Below are positions 1-9,040 of a DNA stretch of 64,000 nt, piece after piece; the first letter of the stretch is position 1; the number at the start of each line of letters is the position of its first letter. The position numbers were made by a program, and so were the translations under genes. The notes beneath the pieces are model-generated. The model was not told where the DNA came from and did no database searches. It was given only the letters and a program-made list of their open reading frames with translations. The DNA is from Caprella mutica (taxonomy: Eukaryota; Arthropoda; Malacostraca; Amphipoda; Caprellidae), in assembly GCA_947561585.1 (NCBI GenBank), contig CANNZV010001032.1, positions 442,715 to 506,714 on the forward strand, in the 5' to 3' direction.

Positions 1-1590
1 GTAGCTCGTGGTGAAGATGATACCCACAAGCATTCCAGTGATGGCACCTTCACGATTCATCCGCTTGGAGAAGATCCCCATGATGATGGCTGGGAAGAAG
101 GAGGATGCGGCAAGGCCGAAGGCAAAGGCCACCACTTCTGCGACCCACCCAGGAGGGAAGATGCCTAGCAAACCGGCAATGATGACGGCACCGAAGGCTG
201 CAAAGCGAGCGGCAAGCATTTCGCCCTTCTCGGTGATGTCAGGTTTCAGGGTGCGCTTCAGTAAGTCATGAGCGACTGCCGTGGAAATGACTAACAAGAG
301 TCCGGCCGCAGTCGATAAAGCTGCGGCAAGCCCGCCCGCAGCGACTAAGCCAACGACCCAGTTAGGCAGATTGGCGATTTCTGGATTCGCTAGAACCATG
401 ATGTCACGGTCGACATAAAGTTCGTTCGTGCCTTCAGCTGAGGCGTTGTCGATCAGCCGTTGGCCATGTGATCCGGTGATGGGTTCTCCTGCGGCATCGG
501 CTTGGAACTTGGGCTTTCCTTTAAAGGCGAGGCCACTGGTATACTGAACGACGCCGTCGTTATTCTTGTCGTTCCAGGCGATGAGACCGGAATTCTCCCA
601 AGTTTTAAACCACTCCGGAATCTCTGAGTAAGCCTTGTTGCTCACCGTGGTGATCATGTTTGTCCGGGCAAAGGCGGCAACTGCGGGTGCGGCCGTGTAG
701 AGGATCGCGATGAAGAGGAGGGCCCAGAAGGCTGACATCCGAGCGTCTTTCACTTTCTTCACAGTGTAGAATCGGATGATGACGTGTGGCAGACCAGCCG
801 TTCCTACCATGAGAGCCATCGTGATGAAGAAGACATCTTGCATGCTCTTGGTGCCTGAAGTGTAGGCAGCAAATCCGAGTTCGGTGCTGAGGCCATCTAG
901 CTTATCTAACAAGAAGACACCATCCGTGCCCTTGAGCGCAGCGCCCATGCCTAACTGAGGAATGGGATTGTTCGTCAGCATGATCGAGATGAAGATCGCA
1001 GGGACCATGAAGGCGAAGATGAGCACGCAGTACTGGGCAACCTGAGTGTAGGTGATTCCCTTCATTCCACCGAGCACGGCGTAGAAGAAGACAATGGTCA
1101 TGCCGATGATAACGCCCCAAGTTACATCGACTTCGAGAAAGCGTGAGAACACGACACCCACACCACGCATCTGGCCGGCGACATAGGTAAAGGAGACAAA
1201 GAGCGCACAAGCGATAGCGACTAAGCGAGCAGTGCGGGAATAATACCGATCACCCACGAAATCAGGGACGGTGAATTGACCGAACTTGCGAAGGTAAGGT
1301 GCAAGCAGAAGCGCCAAGAGAACGTAGCCTCCAGTCCATCCCATGAGGTAGACTGAGCCATCACGTCCTTGGAAGGAAATGATCCCGGCCATGGAAATGA
1401 ACGAAGCCGCTGACATCCAGTCGGCTGCGGTTGCCATCCCGTTGGCGATGGGATGCACGCCACCACCGGCGACGTAGAATTCACTGCGTTTCGACGTGCG
1501 CGTGTAAATCGCAATGCCAATGTAGAGGGCGAATGACAACCCGACGATTCCGAGTGTCCAAAGTTGAATGGCTGACCAGGCTAGAAACAT
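1..1590 (-). CDS. Sodium:solute symporter large subunit, VC_2705-like (partial, 3' end outside window)
   Basis: Reading the minus strand from the ATG at 1590 gives about 530 codons without a stop up to the left edge, so the C-terminus is missing. The product is a multi-pass inner-membrane protein of the SSS family. Its N-terminus has a typical first helix followed by an FYVAGGGV stretch and the sequence ATAADWMSAASF, and a later segment reads AAALSTAAGLLLVISTAVAHD, all characteristic of acetate/cation symporter-like members. A hydrophilic insert around residues 300-400 is typical of the subfamily that works with a DUF4212 small subunit, and that subunit is encoded 9 bp upstream. The family uses a sodium gradient to import small carboxylates or similar solutes; the substrate cannot be read from the sequence. 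Confidence 0.92.
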   Translation of the reverse strand, partial: MFLAWSAIQLWTLGIVGLSFALYIGIAIYTRTSKRSEFYVAGGGVHPIANGMATAADWMSAASFISMAGIISFQGRDGSVYLMGWTGGYVLLALLLAPYLRKFGQFTVPDFVGDRYYSRTARLVAIACALFVSFTYVAGQMRGVGVVFSRFLEVDVTWGVIIGMTIVFFYAVLGGMKGITYTQVAQYCVLIFAFMVPAIFISIMLTNNPIPQLGMGAALKGTDGVFLLDKLDGLSTELGFAAYTSGTKSMQDVFFITMALMVGTAGLPHVIIRFYTVKKVKDARMSAFWALLFIAILYTAAPAVAAFARTNMITTVSNKAYSEIPEWFKTWENSGLIAWNDKNNDGVVQYTSGLAFKGKPKFQADAAGEPITGSHGQRLIDNASAEGTNELYVDRDIMVLANPEIANLPNWVVGLVAAGGLAAALSTAAGLLLVISTAVAHDLLKRTLKPDITEKGEMLAARFAAFGAVIIAGLLGIFPPGWVAEVVAFAFGLAASSFFPAIIMGIFSKRMNREGAITGMLVGIIFTTSY

Positions 1591-1599
1591 GGGCGTGAC

Positions 1600-1884
1600 T
1601 TAGTTGGATGAGTTGTTTGCCTGACGGAAGGTGGCATCGAGCTTGTTCATGTAGCGCACGTAGATGGCGATGAGCACGACGAAGACGTAGATGCTGCCCT
1701 GTTGAGCGAACCAGAAACCAAGCTTAAAGCCCGTGCCAGGAATGCGAATCTTGTCCAGCTGGTCGACGAAGAGGATGCCAAAGCCAAAGCTGACCACGAA
1801 CCAGATCGAGAGCAGGATGCCTAAGCAGGTGAGGTTCTTTCGCCAGTAAAGGCGGTGACGTTCAGATTGGGAGGAATCGCTCAT
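1600..1884 (-). CDS. DUF4212 protein, symporter small subunit
   Basis: A 94-residue protein with two hydrophobic helices (ILLSIWFVVSFGFGILF and SIYVFVVLIAIYVRYMNKL) and a WFAQQGS motif between them. This is the pattern of DUF4212, the putative small subunit of two-component sodium:solute symporters. It lies directly upstream of the large subunit with 9 bp between them, so the two are almost certainly co-transcribed and form one transporter. The frame stays open to a TTG at 1908. I chose the ATG at 1884 because the protein then starts with a short polar N-terminus (MSDSSQSERH), as is usual in the family. Confidence 0.9.
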   Translation of the reverse strand: MSDSSQSERHRLYWRKNLTCLGILLSIWFVVSFGFGILFVDQLDKIRIPGTGFKLGFWFAQQGSIYVFVVLIAIYVRYMNKLDATFRQANNSSN

Positions 1885-1981
1885 GGTGTGGCAGTTAAGA
1901 GGTGCCAACCTAGGACCACTGGGAAGGAACTGGGAAGCACAATCTGCCGTGATTTCGCATGCTTGATCGTGAAATTCCTAA

Positions 1982-4216
1982 TCAGTAGAGCAAGCAGGAG
2001 GATCGGCGTTTCTCAAAGTCTTCTCGGGCCGAGCGCCACTGCTCGTGGATATCTGAAAGCGAGGCTCCTGCCTTCACCAGATCGAACGTCTTTGGATGGG
2101 CGAGGAGTTTCTTGAATTTCGAGAAATTGGCTTGCTCTGCGTGATGCTTGGCAATGTAGGTGGCGATGATCAAGCCCATGTCCACACTGCGGTAGCTTTC
2201 GCGATCGGTGAGGGTGAAGCGAAGGCCATGGCAGGTCTCTCCTTTGAACTTGGACGCTGTAGGGGTGTAGGAAATAGTCTCGATGGTGACGCCCGGAAGG
2301 AAATGAGCCTCGACGTGCTTCTTTAGAGCTGCGGCGTTCAAGTAGGGGGCACCGATGACTTCGAAGGGTGTTTCCGTGCCTCGACCGACAGAAAGATTCA
2401 TAAACTCTAGCAAGCCGATGCCAGGATAAAGAATAGCTTCATTCAGATTTCGCATGTTAGGCGATGGACTGATCCAAGTGAGATCTGTATCGTTATGATA
2501 GAATCCTCGGCGCCAACCTGAAACAGGCACCACGTGGAGATCGAGATCGAGGTTGAGATCACGCTTCATGAGAATGGCAAGTTCTCCGACGGTCATCCCG
2601 TGGCGCAATGGGATAGGGTGTGTTGCGGTAAATGACGTTTCCCCATCCAGCACCGGACCATCGATGGTATGGCCATTGATAGGATTGATCCGATCGAGCA
2701 CGATGAATTTGAGATTGTTAGATGAGGCCGCTTCCATCGAATGGCGCATGGTGGAAATGTAGGTGTAGAAGCGGCAGCCAATGTCCTGGATATCGAAGAC
2801 GAGTGCATCCAGGCCGTCTAGTTGTTCTGGATTCGGTTTCTTGGTCGCCCCGTAGAGGCTGTAGACTGGAAGTCCGGTCTTGCTGTCTTTGCCATCGGCA
2901 ATCACAGCCTGATCCATTTCTCCTCGAATGCCGTGCTCTGGTCCGAAGAGCGCTTTGAGCGTGACTTGAGGGGATTTGTGGAGGAGGTCGATGGTTGATT
3001 TGTTAGAGCGAGTGCGGCCTGTGTGATTCGTGATCAGGCCGACGGTGAGACCCTTCAAATTTCGGAAGCGTCGATTCTCTAAGACATCGACACCATTGAG
3101 GACTTCGCGTGGTTGTGGTAATTGATAGTGTTCGGTCGCTTCCGCTGCGAGCGAGGAAAGTCTAATGCGGACTTCGCGAGTGCGTCCGGCTTCCGTGGGG
3201 TGATTGCGATTGCTGAGAAAAGTGACGAAAGACTGTGAGGCTGGGTCGATCCACAGTGAGGTGCCTGTCCAGCCTGTGTGACCGAATGAAGTGGAGCCGT
3301 AATGTTGTCCTCGAAGGGAAGCGTAAGGAGAATTGATATCCCAGCCAAGACCACGAGTCGCTTTGATAGCCTCTGGCTGTTGGGGGCGCGTCATCTTGGC
3401 AACGGTCTCGCGCTTGAAGATTGGCTTGCCACCTTGCAGAAGCATGGTGCTGTATTTGGCCACGTCGGCAGCTGTGGTGAAGAGACCCGCATGGCCAGTC
3501 ACGCCGCCCATGCGACGAGAAGTAGGGTCGTGAACGATGCCATGGACAATGCCAGCTTCCTCGACTGTGGTCGGAGCGATGCGATCCTTCAGGGATGCCG
3601 CTGGATTGAAAGTCGTGTCGGTCATCTTGAGTGGCCCGTAGATTTCTGCCTGGCAGAATTTATCCAAAGGCATGCCACTCACGCGGTGAACGAGTTCGCC
3701 TAACAAGATGAAATTAATGTCGCTGTAGACAAACTTAGTGTCTGGTTCACGAGTAGGCTTCTCTGCCCAGATCCGCTTAAGACCTTCTGCATACCCAGAC
3801 CAGGCGGGTTTGCTAGAGATGCCTGGTCGCAAGCCTGACGTGTGTGTCATGAGCTGGCGCACGAGGATACGTTCTTTGCCATCGCCCGTGAACTCTGGGA
3901 CGTAGGTGGAGACTGGTTTCGTAAGATCAATGAGACCTCGCTCTACGAGCAACATGATCGACGGGGTCGTCGCGAGTACTTTGGTCAATGATGCGGCATC
4001 ATAGAGCGTCTCTTTCGAATTGGCGACGATGCTAGGCTTGAGAGCCCGGTCGCCGTAGGCTTTGTGATAGACCTTGTCTTCGTGTTGAAACCAAAGCACG
4101 CCACCAGGAAAGTGCCGTTCGTGGATACCCAGACGCACGGCTGCGTCCATGGAATCGAGAGGGTTCTGAGCGGACCCTGAGTGGATGAGTAGGGCGAGGA
4201 CAAGAAGCAGTCGCAT
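1982..4216 (-). CDS. Serine beta-lactamase-like hydrolase fused to NamZ-type exo-N-acetylmuramidase (DUF1343)
   Basis: A 744-residue secreted fusion. Residues 1-16 form a signal peptide. Residues about 20-365 are a class C beta-lactamase/DD-peptidase-like domain with the nucleophile motif SLTK at 76-79, a YSD triad at 164-166 in place of the usual YxN, and HTG at 313-315 in place of KTG. Residues about 373-735 are DUF1343, the NamZ family, with the expected TVGLITNHTG and FGPEHGIRGE motifs. NamZ enzymes release N-acetylmuramic acid from the non-reducing ends of peptidoglycan fragments. The fusion therefore joins a peptide or ester hydrolase to a muramidase, probably in the periplasm for cell-wall turnover or scavenging. 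A sulfatase gene lies 9 bp upstream on the same strand. The exact substrate of the first domain is inference. Confidence 0.9.
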   Translation of the reverse strand: MRLLLVLALLIHSGSAQNPLDSMDAAVRLGIHERHFPGGVLWFQHEDKVYHKAYGDRALKPSIVANSKETLYDAASLTKVLATTPSIMLLVERGLIDLTKPVSTYVPEFTGDGKERILVRQLMTHTSGLRPGISSKPAWSGYAEGLKRIWAEKPTREPDTKFVYSDINFILLGELVHRVSGMPLDKFCQAEIYGPLKMTDTTFNPAASLKDRIAPTTVEEAGIVHGIVHDPTSRRMGGVTGHAGLFTTAADVAKYSTMLLQGGKPIFKRETVAKMTRPQQPEAIKATRGLGWDINSPYASLRGQHYGSTSFGHTGWTGTSLWIDPASQSFVTFLSNRNHPTEAGRTREVRIRLSSLAAEATEHYQLPQPREVLNGVDVLENRRFRNLKGLTVGLITNHTGRTRSNKSTIDLLHKSPQVTLKALFGPEHGIRGEMDQAVIADGKDSKTGLPVYSLYGATKKPNPEQLDGLDALVFDIQDIGCRFYTYISTMRHSMEAASSNNLKFIVLDRINPINGHTIDGPVLDGETSFTATHPIPLRHGMTVGELAILMKRDLNLDLDLHVVPVSGWRRGFYHNDTDLTWISPSPNMRNLNEAILYPGIGLLEFMNLSVGRGTETPFEVIGAPYLNAAALKKHVEAHFLPGVTIETISYTPTASKFKGETCHGLRFTLTDRESYRSVDMGLIIATYIAKHHAEQANFSKFKKLLAHPKTFDLVKAGASLSDIHEQWRSAREDFEKRRSSCLLY

Positions 4217-4225
4217 GGACCTACC

Positions 4226-5536
4226 CTAAGGCTGCCAGGGGATTCGTCCAGCGGCTTGCAGGTGATCCATGAGCTTGCGACGTAGGGCATCTGCGCGCTT
4301 GCCTTTCGCGGGTTGAGGGTGTTCCTCCCAAGGATCGGTCTTGAGATTGACGAGCTGCATGGGTTCGAAAGGGGTGCTTTGTGTGAGCTTCCAATCGCCC
4401 TGACGGATGGTGTAGTAGGCACGGCCTTGGTAGGTGTTGTTTCCCTCGCGCCGCACCCAAATCATGGTGCGGTCGGGATCACTCTTGCCATCGCGGAGCC
4501 AGATATTGGCCAGGCTCTTGCCATCGATCGGCTGATCCACAGGCACTTCAGCGATCTCGCAGAGGGTGGGTAGGAAATCCATCGTCATGCCGGGTTCTTC
4601 TGAGCGTTTGCTAGGGATCTTGCCTGGCCACACCACACAAGTGGGCACACGGATGCCGCCTTCCCAATGATCTTGCTTTCCTCCGCGCAGCTTCCCATTG
4701 CTCTGGGCATGGCGGAGGGAGCCTCCATTGTCTGAGGAGAAGATGATGAGCGTTTCTTCCTCGATGCCCGCGGACTTGATCGAGGCGATCACTTTGCCTA
4801 TTCCGTCATCGAGGTGCTCGACGAAGGCCACGTTCTTTGCGCGTTTCTCACTGAGCTGAGGCTCCCGCGTCTTCACGTGATCGAGCCATTCCTGAGGTGG
4901 TTGGATCGGAAAGTGTGGGGCATTGTACGCCAGATAGAGGAAGAATGGGGCCTCTTCTTTGGCCTCCGTATTGATGTAGTCGATTGCCCATTGGGAGAAG
5001 AGTTCGGTCGCGTGTCCTTCAGGCTCGATGACTTCAGCATTCTTGCGCATCCAGTTCACATCACCGCGCAGGTGCGTGTAGTAGTCGTCCATCATGTCGC
5101 CAAGGAAGCCGTGGAAGAAATCGAAACCACGCTCATTGGGAATGTTAGGTGATTTGTAACCGAGGTGCCATTTCCCGATCATGCCGGTGCGGTAGCCGCC
5201 TTTCTTGAGGTAATCAGGAAGGGTGGGGGCCGTCGGGTCGAGGTAGCCCCAGCTATCTGCATCCCATTGACGGATCACACCTGGCACTCCAGCCATGTCA
5301 GGGTAACGTCCTGTCATGAGAGATGCACGGGTAGGTGAACAGACGGTGCAGTTGGCATAGAACTGATCGAAGCGCAGCCCTCGTTCCATGAGAGCATCTA
5401 GATGAGGTGTCTGAAGATCGGTCGCGCCGAACGAACTGAGATCGCCATAGCCGTGATCGTCGACTAGGATGAGAACGATGTTAGGTTTGGCTTGCGCCGT
5501 GAGCAAACTCAGGGCGATGAGAAGGAGGATACGCAT
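4226..5536 (-). CDS. Secreted arylsulfatase-family sulfatase
   Basis: A 436-residue exported sulfatase. A signal peptide (MRILLLIALSLLTAQA) is followed by the metal-binding start PNIVLILVDDHGYGD and the activation motif CSPTR at residues 66-70, where the Cys is the one converted to formylglycine. GKWHLG and SSDNGG motifs complete the active site. The family hydrolyses sulfate esters, and in Verrucomicrobiota it usually acts on sulfated polysaccharides such as fucoidan or carrageenan; the substrate is not evident here. The frame extends upstream to a TTG at 5572, but the ATG at 5536 gives a clean signal peptide and is preferred. It precedes the hydrolase-muramidase gene by 9 bp, so the two probably form an operon. 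No maturase gene is in the window. Confidence 0.95.
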   Translation of the reverse strand: MRILLLIALSLLTAQAKPNIVLILVDDHGYGDLSSFGATDLQTPHLDALMERGLRFDQFYANCTVCSPTRASLMTGRYPDMAGVPGVIRQWDADSWGYLDPTAPTLPDYLKKGGYRTGMIGKWHLGYKSPNIPNERGFDFFHGFLGDMMDDYYTHLRGDVNWMRKNAEVIEPEGHATELFSQWAIDYINTEAKEEAPFFLYLAYNAPHFPIQPPQEWLDHVKTREPQLSEKRAKNVAFVEHLDDGIGKVIASIKSAGIEEETLIIFSSDNGGSLRHAQSNGKLRGGKQDHWEGGIRVPTCVVWPGKIPSKRSEEPGMTMDFLPTLCEIAEVPVDQPIDGKSLANIWLRDGKSDPDRTMIWVRREGNNTYQGRAYYTIRQGDWKLTQSTPFEPMQLVNLKTDPWEEHPQPAKGKRADALRRKLMDHLQAAGRIPWQP

Positions 5537-5636
5537 GGAGAGAGCATGCGCATCGTTCAGAACCTGGATCAAGTGCCGAGATGGGACGATTTAGAATTGA
5601 GTTCCCGGCAGACACCTGCTCGAATCCTGGTAGCCT

Positions 5637-7115
5637 ATGAAGTCTCGTATCCTCTTTGTTTCACTTCTGTTTGCTATTCAGGGTATTGCCCAAGAACAAG
5701 CAGACGATCTTTCTTTGTTTGAAGCGCGCTCGGTCACTTACACGGGAGGCGAGTATGAGAATGAGGTCTTCAACTACCGCCTGCTCAAACCGGAGACGAT
5801 CGAGGAGGGGAAGAAGTATCCTTTGGTCCTATTCCTCCACGGTGCTGGCGAGCGTGGTGATGACAATCGCTCTCAGCTCAAACACTTTCCTGAGCACTTT
5901 AATGACCCGGATTACCGAAAGAAATTTCCCTGTTTCCTGATTGCTCCACAGTGTCGGAAGGACCAGCGCTGGAATAATTTCTACTGGGATGGCAAGGTCG
6001 AGCCGCCAGCAGATTCGTTGTCTGATCAGATGAAAGCAGCGTTGCTAGCTTTTGATGAAACACTAGCGGAATTTCCTATCGATCGTTCAAGGCTCTACCT
6101 CACTGGCTTATCGATGGGAGGCTATGGCTCGTTGGAACTCTCGATGAATCGTCCTGATTGGTTCGCTGGCATGGCTCCCATTTGTGGGGCTGGCGATGTG
6201 ACGACGGCGCATCGAGTTGCTTCGATTCCCACGTGGATCTATCATGGTGACAATGATTTCGCCGTGCCGGTGCATCATGGGCAGCAGTTCGTTGCTGCTC
6301 TTCATCGAGCCGGTGGTCTGCCGCGTTACACGGAGATTCCGGGTCACGGACATGATTCCTGGGTGCCAGCCTACAAATCAGATGGCGTGCTCAACTGGCT
6401 TTTTAAACAGAAGCTTGAGAAGATGAGTGATAGGCCACTGAGTGGATTGACCGCCCTGACATCCGCCCATAGCCCGATCAAGAAGGGCGATCGGATTGTC
6501 TTCCTCGGCGACTCACTCACGGCAGCCGGTGTGGGGCCGAAGGGTTATATCACACTCTTGCAGAATGAGCTCCAAGCGAAGCGTCCCGACCTGGGAGTCA
6601 AGTTCATTGGCGCAGGGATCGGTGGCCATAAAGTGCCTGACATTCAGGCAAGACTTGAGCGTGACGTCCTATCATACAAGCCCACTTGCGTCTTCGTCTT
6701 CATTGGCGTGAATGACGTCTGGCACTTTGAGATGGGCAAGGGGACTTCGAAGAAAGACTATACAAGTGGCCTCTACGATGTGCTATCCCGCATTCACAAT
6801 GCGGGTGCCGTACCGATTCTTGCGACGCCTCCAGTCGTCGGCGAGAAACGTAATGGAGAGAATCCGCTCGATGCGATGTTAGAAGAATACGCGCAAATCA
6901 GCCGTGATACCGGCAGCCGAATGGGGGCTACTATATGCGATCTTCGTCAGACGATGCCTGCTTATCTCTCAGTTTTTAATGAAGACAACGCAGAGAAGGG
7001 CATCCTGACAAGTGACCGGGTTCACTACAATGACGCTGGGAACCGGTTCGTAGCGAATCACGCGGCGATGGCGATCTACGAGGCGCTGGCGAAACGGAAT
7101 AGTCTTCAGGACTAA
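5637..7115 (+). CDS. Secreted esterase (PHB depolymerase/prolyl-oligopeptidase type) fused to SGNH/GDSL hydrolase
   Basis: A 492-residue two-enzyme protein. Residues 1-19 are a signal peptide. Residues about 45-260 form an alpha/beta hydrolase with the oxyanion-side LFLHGAGE, the nucleophile elbow GLSMGG (Ser159), a candidate acid Asp207 in HGDND, and His239 in GHGHD. Residues about 280-485 form an SGNH hydrolase with the block I motif GDSLT (Ser293), a GVND block III motif and a late DRVHYN motif that supplies the Asp and His. Both halves look catalytically complete. Pairs like this commonly remove acetyl or feruloyl groups from plant or algal polysaccharides; the substrate here is inferred from context. 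The stop codon overlaps the stop of the convergent ketosynthase gene by four bases. Confidence 0.9.
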   Translation: MKSRILFVSLLFAIQGIAQEQADDLSLFEARSVTYTGGEYENEVFNYRLLKPETIEEGKKYPLVLFLHGAGERGDDNRSQLKHFPEHFNDPDYRKKFPCFLIAPQCRKDQRWNNFYWDGKVEPPADSLSDQMKAALLAFDETLAEFPIDRSRLYLTGLSMGGYGSLELSMNRPDWFAGMAPICGAGDVTTAHRVASIPTWIYHGDNDFAVPVHHGQQFVAALHRAGGLPRYTEIPGHGHDSWVPAYKSDGVLNWLFKQKLEKMSDRPLSGLTALTSAHSPIKKGDRIVFLGDSLTAAGVGPKGYITLLQNELQAKRPDLGVKFIGAGIGGHKVPDIQARLERDVLSYKPTCVFVFIGVNDVWHFEMGKGTSKKDYTSGLYDVLSRIHNAGAVPILATPPVVGEKRNGENPLDAMLEEYAQISRDTGSRMGATICDLRQTMPAYLSVFNEDNAEKGILTSDRVHYNDAGNRFVANHAAMAIYEALAKRNSLQD

Positions 7116-8350
7116 TTGCCCCGTAAGACCAAGCAGGAATTGATCCCGCCGAAGCCGAAGGAGTTATTCAAAGCGTGCTTGATTGTGACATCACTTCTTC
7201 CGTGATTTGGAACATAGTCCAGATCCGGAAGAGCCGGGTCGCGCTCTGAGAGGTGTAGGGTGGGAAGAAGATGTCCCTCACGCATCGAGAGCAAGGTGGC
7301 GGCGGCTTCGATCGCTCCGGCTGCGCCTAGCGGATGGCCTGTGTAGGCTTTCGTGCTGGAAATGGGCGGTGCGTTCTCCCCAAATATCTGGGCAATGCAT
7401 TGTGCCTCGTTGAGATCGTTTAGCTCGGTGCCGCTGCCGTGGGTGTTAATGTAGTCGATCTGATCTGGAAGGAGTTTGGCTTCGTCCAGGGCTAGCTGCA
7501 TGGTGCGCCGAACGGGTTCTCCATTGGGGTTGGGAGTGGTCATGTGGTGCGCTTCATTGACCAAGCTAAAGCCTAATATTTCACCGTAAATCTCAGCGCC
7601 TCGTGCTTGGGCGTGTTCCCAGCTTTCCAGCACGAGGGCAGCGGCACCCTCTGCCATGACAAAGCCGGCGCGCTTGCGATCAAACGGGCAGTAGGTCTCT
7701 GCCAGGGGATCGGCCTGGCGGCGGCTCATCGTGTGAATGTTATCGAAAGCGGCAAAGGTGAGCGGGCAAAGCGGGGCTTCGGCGGCTCCTGCGACCATGA
7801 CATCCGCGCTACCATGAGCGATGAAGCGGAAGGCGTCACCGATGGCGGTATTGCCGCTTGCGCAGCTGTTGGAGTTTCCGGTTCCCGGGCCTTGGAGACC
7901 AAACTCGATCGCGATATTCGCTTGGGCAGCGCCGCCGAAGATGCGGAAAGCGAGGGGGCGCGCCATTGCTCGAGGACCTTGTTCGAGTAACACGGTGTGC
8001 TGTTCTTCGGCAAAGGGGATGCCGCCTAGAGCGCTACCGAAGCTGACTCCCGCTCGATGGTGAGGCTGTTTCGGATTGAAGTCGAGACCGGCATCTGACA
8101 GTGCAAGTCGAGCGCTGAGGATGCTGAATTGGACGAAACGATCGAGACGTTTGAGTTTGTGTGATTTAAAATGATCTTCCGCGACGTAATCGGTGATCTC
8201 GGCGGATGCCTGCGCATGGAATGGCGTGGGATCGAAGGCTTGAAGTCGGGCAATGCTAGACTTTTCGCGGAGCAACCCTTCCCAGAAAGCTTCTTTGCCA
8301 ATGCCGATCGGTGTGACTGGGCCGATGCCTGTGATGACGACGCGTTTCAC
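7112..8350 (-). CDS. Beta-ketoacyl-[acyl-carrier-protein] synthase, FabF-like
   Basis: A 412-residue condensing enzyme of the KAS II type. The catalytic triad is in place: Cys163 in NSNSCASG, His304 in NTHGSGTELND and His339 in TGHPLGAAGA, with Lys334 just before it. It elongates acyl-ACP by decarboxylative condensation with malonyl-ACP in the cytoplasm. It is the last gene of a minus-strand run that begins near 10515, and it overlaps the preceding small gene by four bases, which suggests translational coupling. The setting with GtrA and an unknown small protein differs from the usual fab cluster, so this may be a second ketosynthase for a special lipid rather than the housekeeping FabF. That last point is inference. 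Confidence 0.93.
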   Translation of the reverse strand: MKRVVITGIGPVTPIGIGKEAFWEGLLREKSSIARLQAFDPTPFHAQASAEITDYVAEDHFKSHKLKRLDRFVQFSILSARLALSDAGLDFNPKQPHHRAGVSFGSALGGIPFAEEQHTVLLEQGPRAMARPLAFRIFGGAAQANIAIEFGLQGPGTGNSNSCASGNTAIGDAFRFIAHGSADVMVAGAAEAPLCPLTFAAFDNIHTMSRRQADPLAETYCPFDRKRAGFVMAEGAAALVLESWEHAQARGAEIYGEILGFSLVNEAHHMTTPNPNGEPVRRTMQLALDEAKLLPDQIDYINTHGSGTELNDLNEAQCIAQIFGENAPPISSTKAYTGHPLGAAGAIEAAATLLSMREGHLLPTLHLSERDPALPDLDYVPNHGRSDVTIKHALNNSFGFGGINSCLVLRGN

Positions 8351-8622
8351 GGGGTTCGCTGGTAGGTAAGTCGGAGAGCGGGACCGACTGGTTCTTGAGA
8401 GATCAGGGTGAAATGAACGCTATGGTTGAGCGTGACTGGTGGACTTGCAGTTCCGACAAGTTGTGGCTGTAATGTCAGTTCCAAGATGTCGAATTCGTGG
8501 GCCATGAGTTCGGTCAGAGAAGTCACATCTTCCGAGCATTCTAGCAGAACGCCATCAAGTGACGCAATTGCCGTAACGCTGGTTCCCCTAGGTTTTGAAG
8601 ACAAGGTAGCGGCGGCAGACAT
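8347..8622 (-). CDS. Small protein of unknown function between GtrA and ketosynthase genes
   Basis: A 91-residue open frame that I do not recognise. It overlaps the end of the GtrA gene by 35 bases and the start of the ketosynthase gene by four bases (ATGA type). This arrangement is typical of a real, translationally coupled gene. The sequence is mildly acidic and soluble, with no signal peptide or membrane segment; a helical stretch (LTELMAHEFDILELTLQPQ) is followed by beta-like sequence. The start could also be the in-frame TTG 18 bases downstream. It could be a partner of the ketosynthase, but no family can be named. Confidence 0.5.
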   Translation of the reverse strand: MSAAATLSSKPRGTSVTAIASLDGVLLECSEDVTSLTELMAHEFDILELTLQPQLVGTASPPVTLNHSVHFTLISQEPVGPALRLTYQRTP

Positions 8623-9040
8623 AGTTGATCAAGATGGAGGCTGCGATGGCGACTCCTTTGGCGGGATAGCTACCCACACTATAGAAATTGATCAAGATCC
8701 AGATGGTTCCCAGGCCGAGAAGGAGACTGATCGCGGAGACGCCGACAAAGATACCAAATTCTGCGAGCGGGCGGTGACGTCCGGGAACAAAGACATACTG
8801 TTTATTGATGACGTAGGTGTAGAGATTCGCTACGAAGAAGGCGACGGCCGAGTTGACCATGGAGCGTGAGGCTCGGACGGAGTCACCCAGGTCGGGATCG
8901 ATGGCTGGGAGGACCCAATGCGAAAGACCGGCAAAGATGAGAAGGTCGATGACCGTCGCAGAGACGCCGACCAATCCGTAGCGGATGATTTGATAAAAGA
9001 GGCGGGTGTCGCGTTGGCGAAGGCGGGCCCAGTCTATCAT
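8588..9040 (-). CDS. GtrA family membrane protein
   Basis: A 150-residue protein with four predicted transmembrane helices and the GtrA/DPMS family pattern: a starting FYQIIRYGLVGVSATVIDL helix, an Asn-rich NLYTYVINKQYVF segment and a final ASILINYVCRRYLVF helix. Family members take part in moving lipid-linked sugars across the inner membrane or assist glycosyltransferases in surface polysaccharide modification. Its ATG shares one base with the TGA of the upstream isomerase-like gene, so the two are coupled. No glycosyltransferase lies next to it, so its partner is unknown. Confidence 0.88.
   Translation of the reverse strand: MIDWARLRQRDTRLFYQIIRYGLVGVSATVIDLLIFAGLSHWVLPAIDPDLGDSVRASRSMVNSAVAFFVANLYTYVINKQYVFVPGRHRPLAEFGIFVGVSAISLLLGLGTIWILINFYSVGSYPAKGVAIAASILINYVCRRYLVFKT

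Noticed and set aside
8426..8869. A 147-codon plus-strand frame
   Set aside because: It is antisense to GtrA and the small coupled gene; its composition is a mirror of those coding strands.
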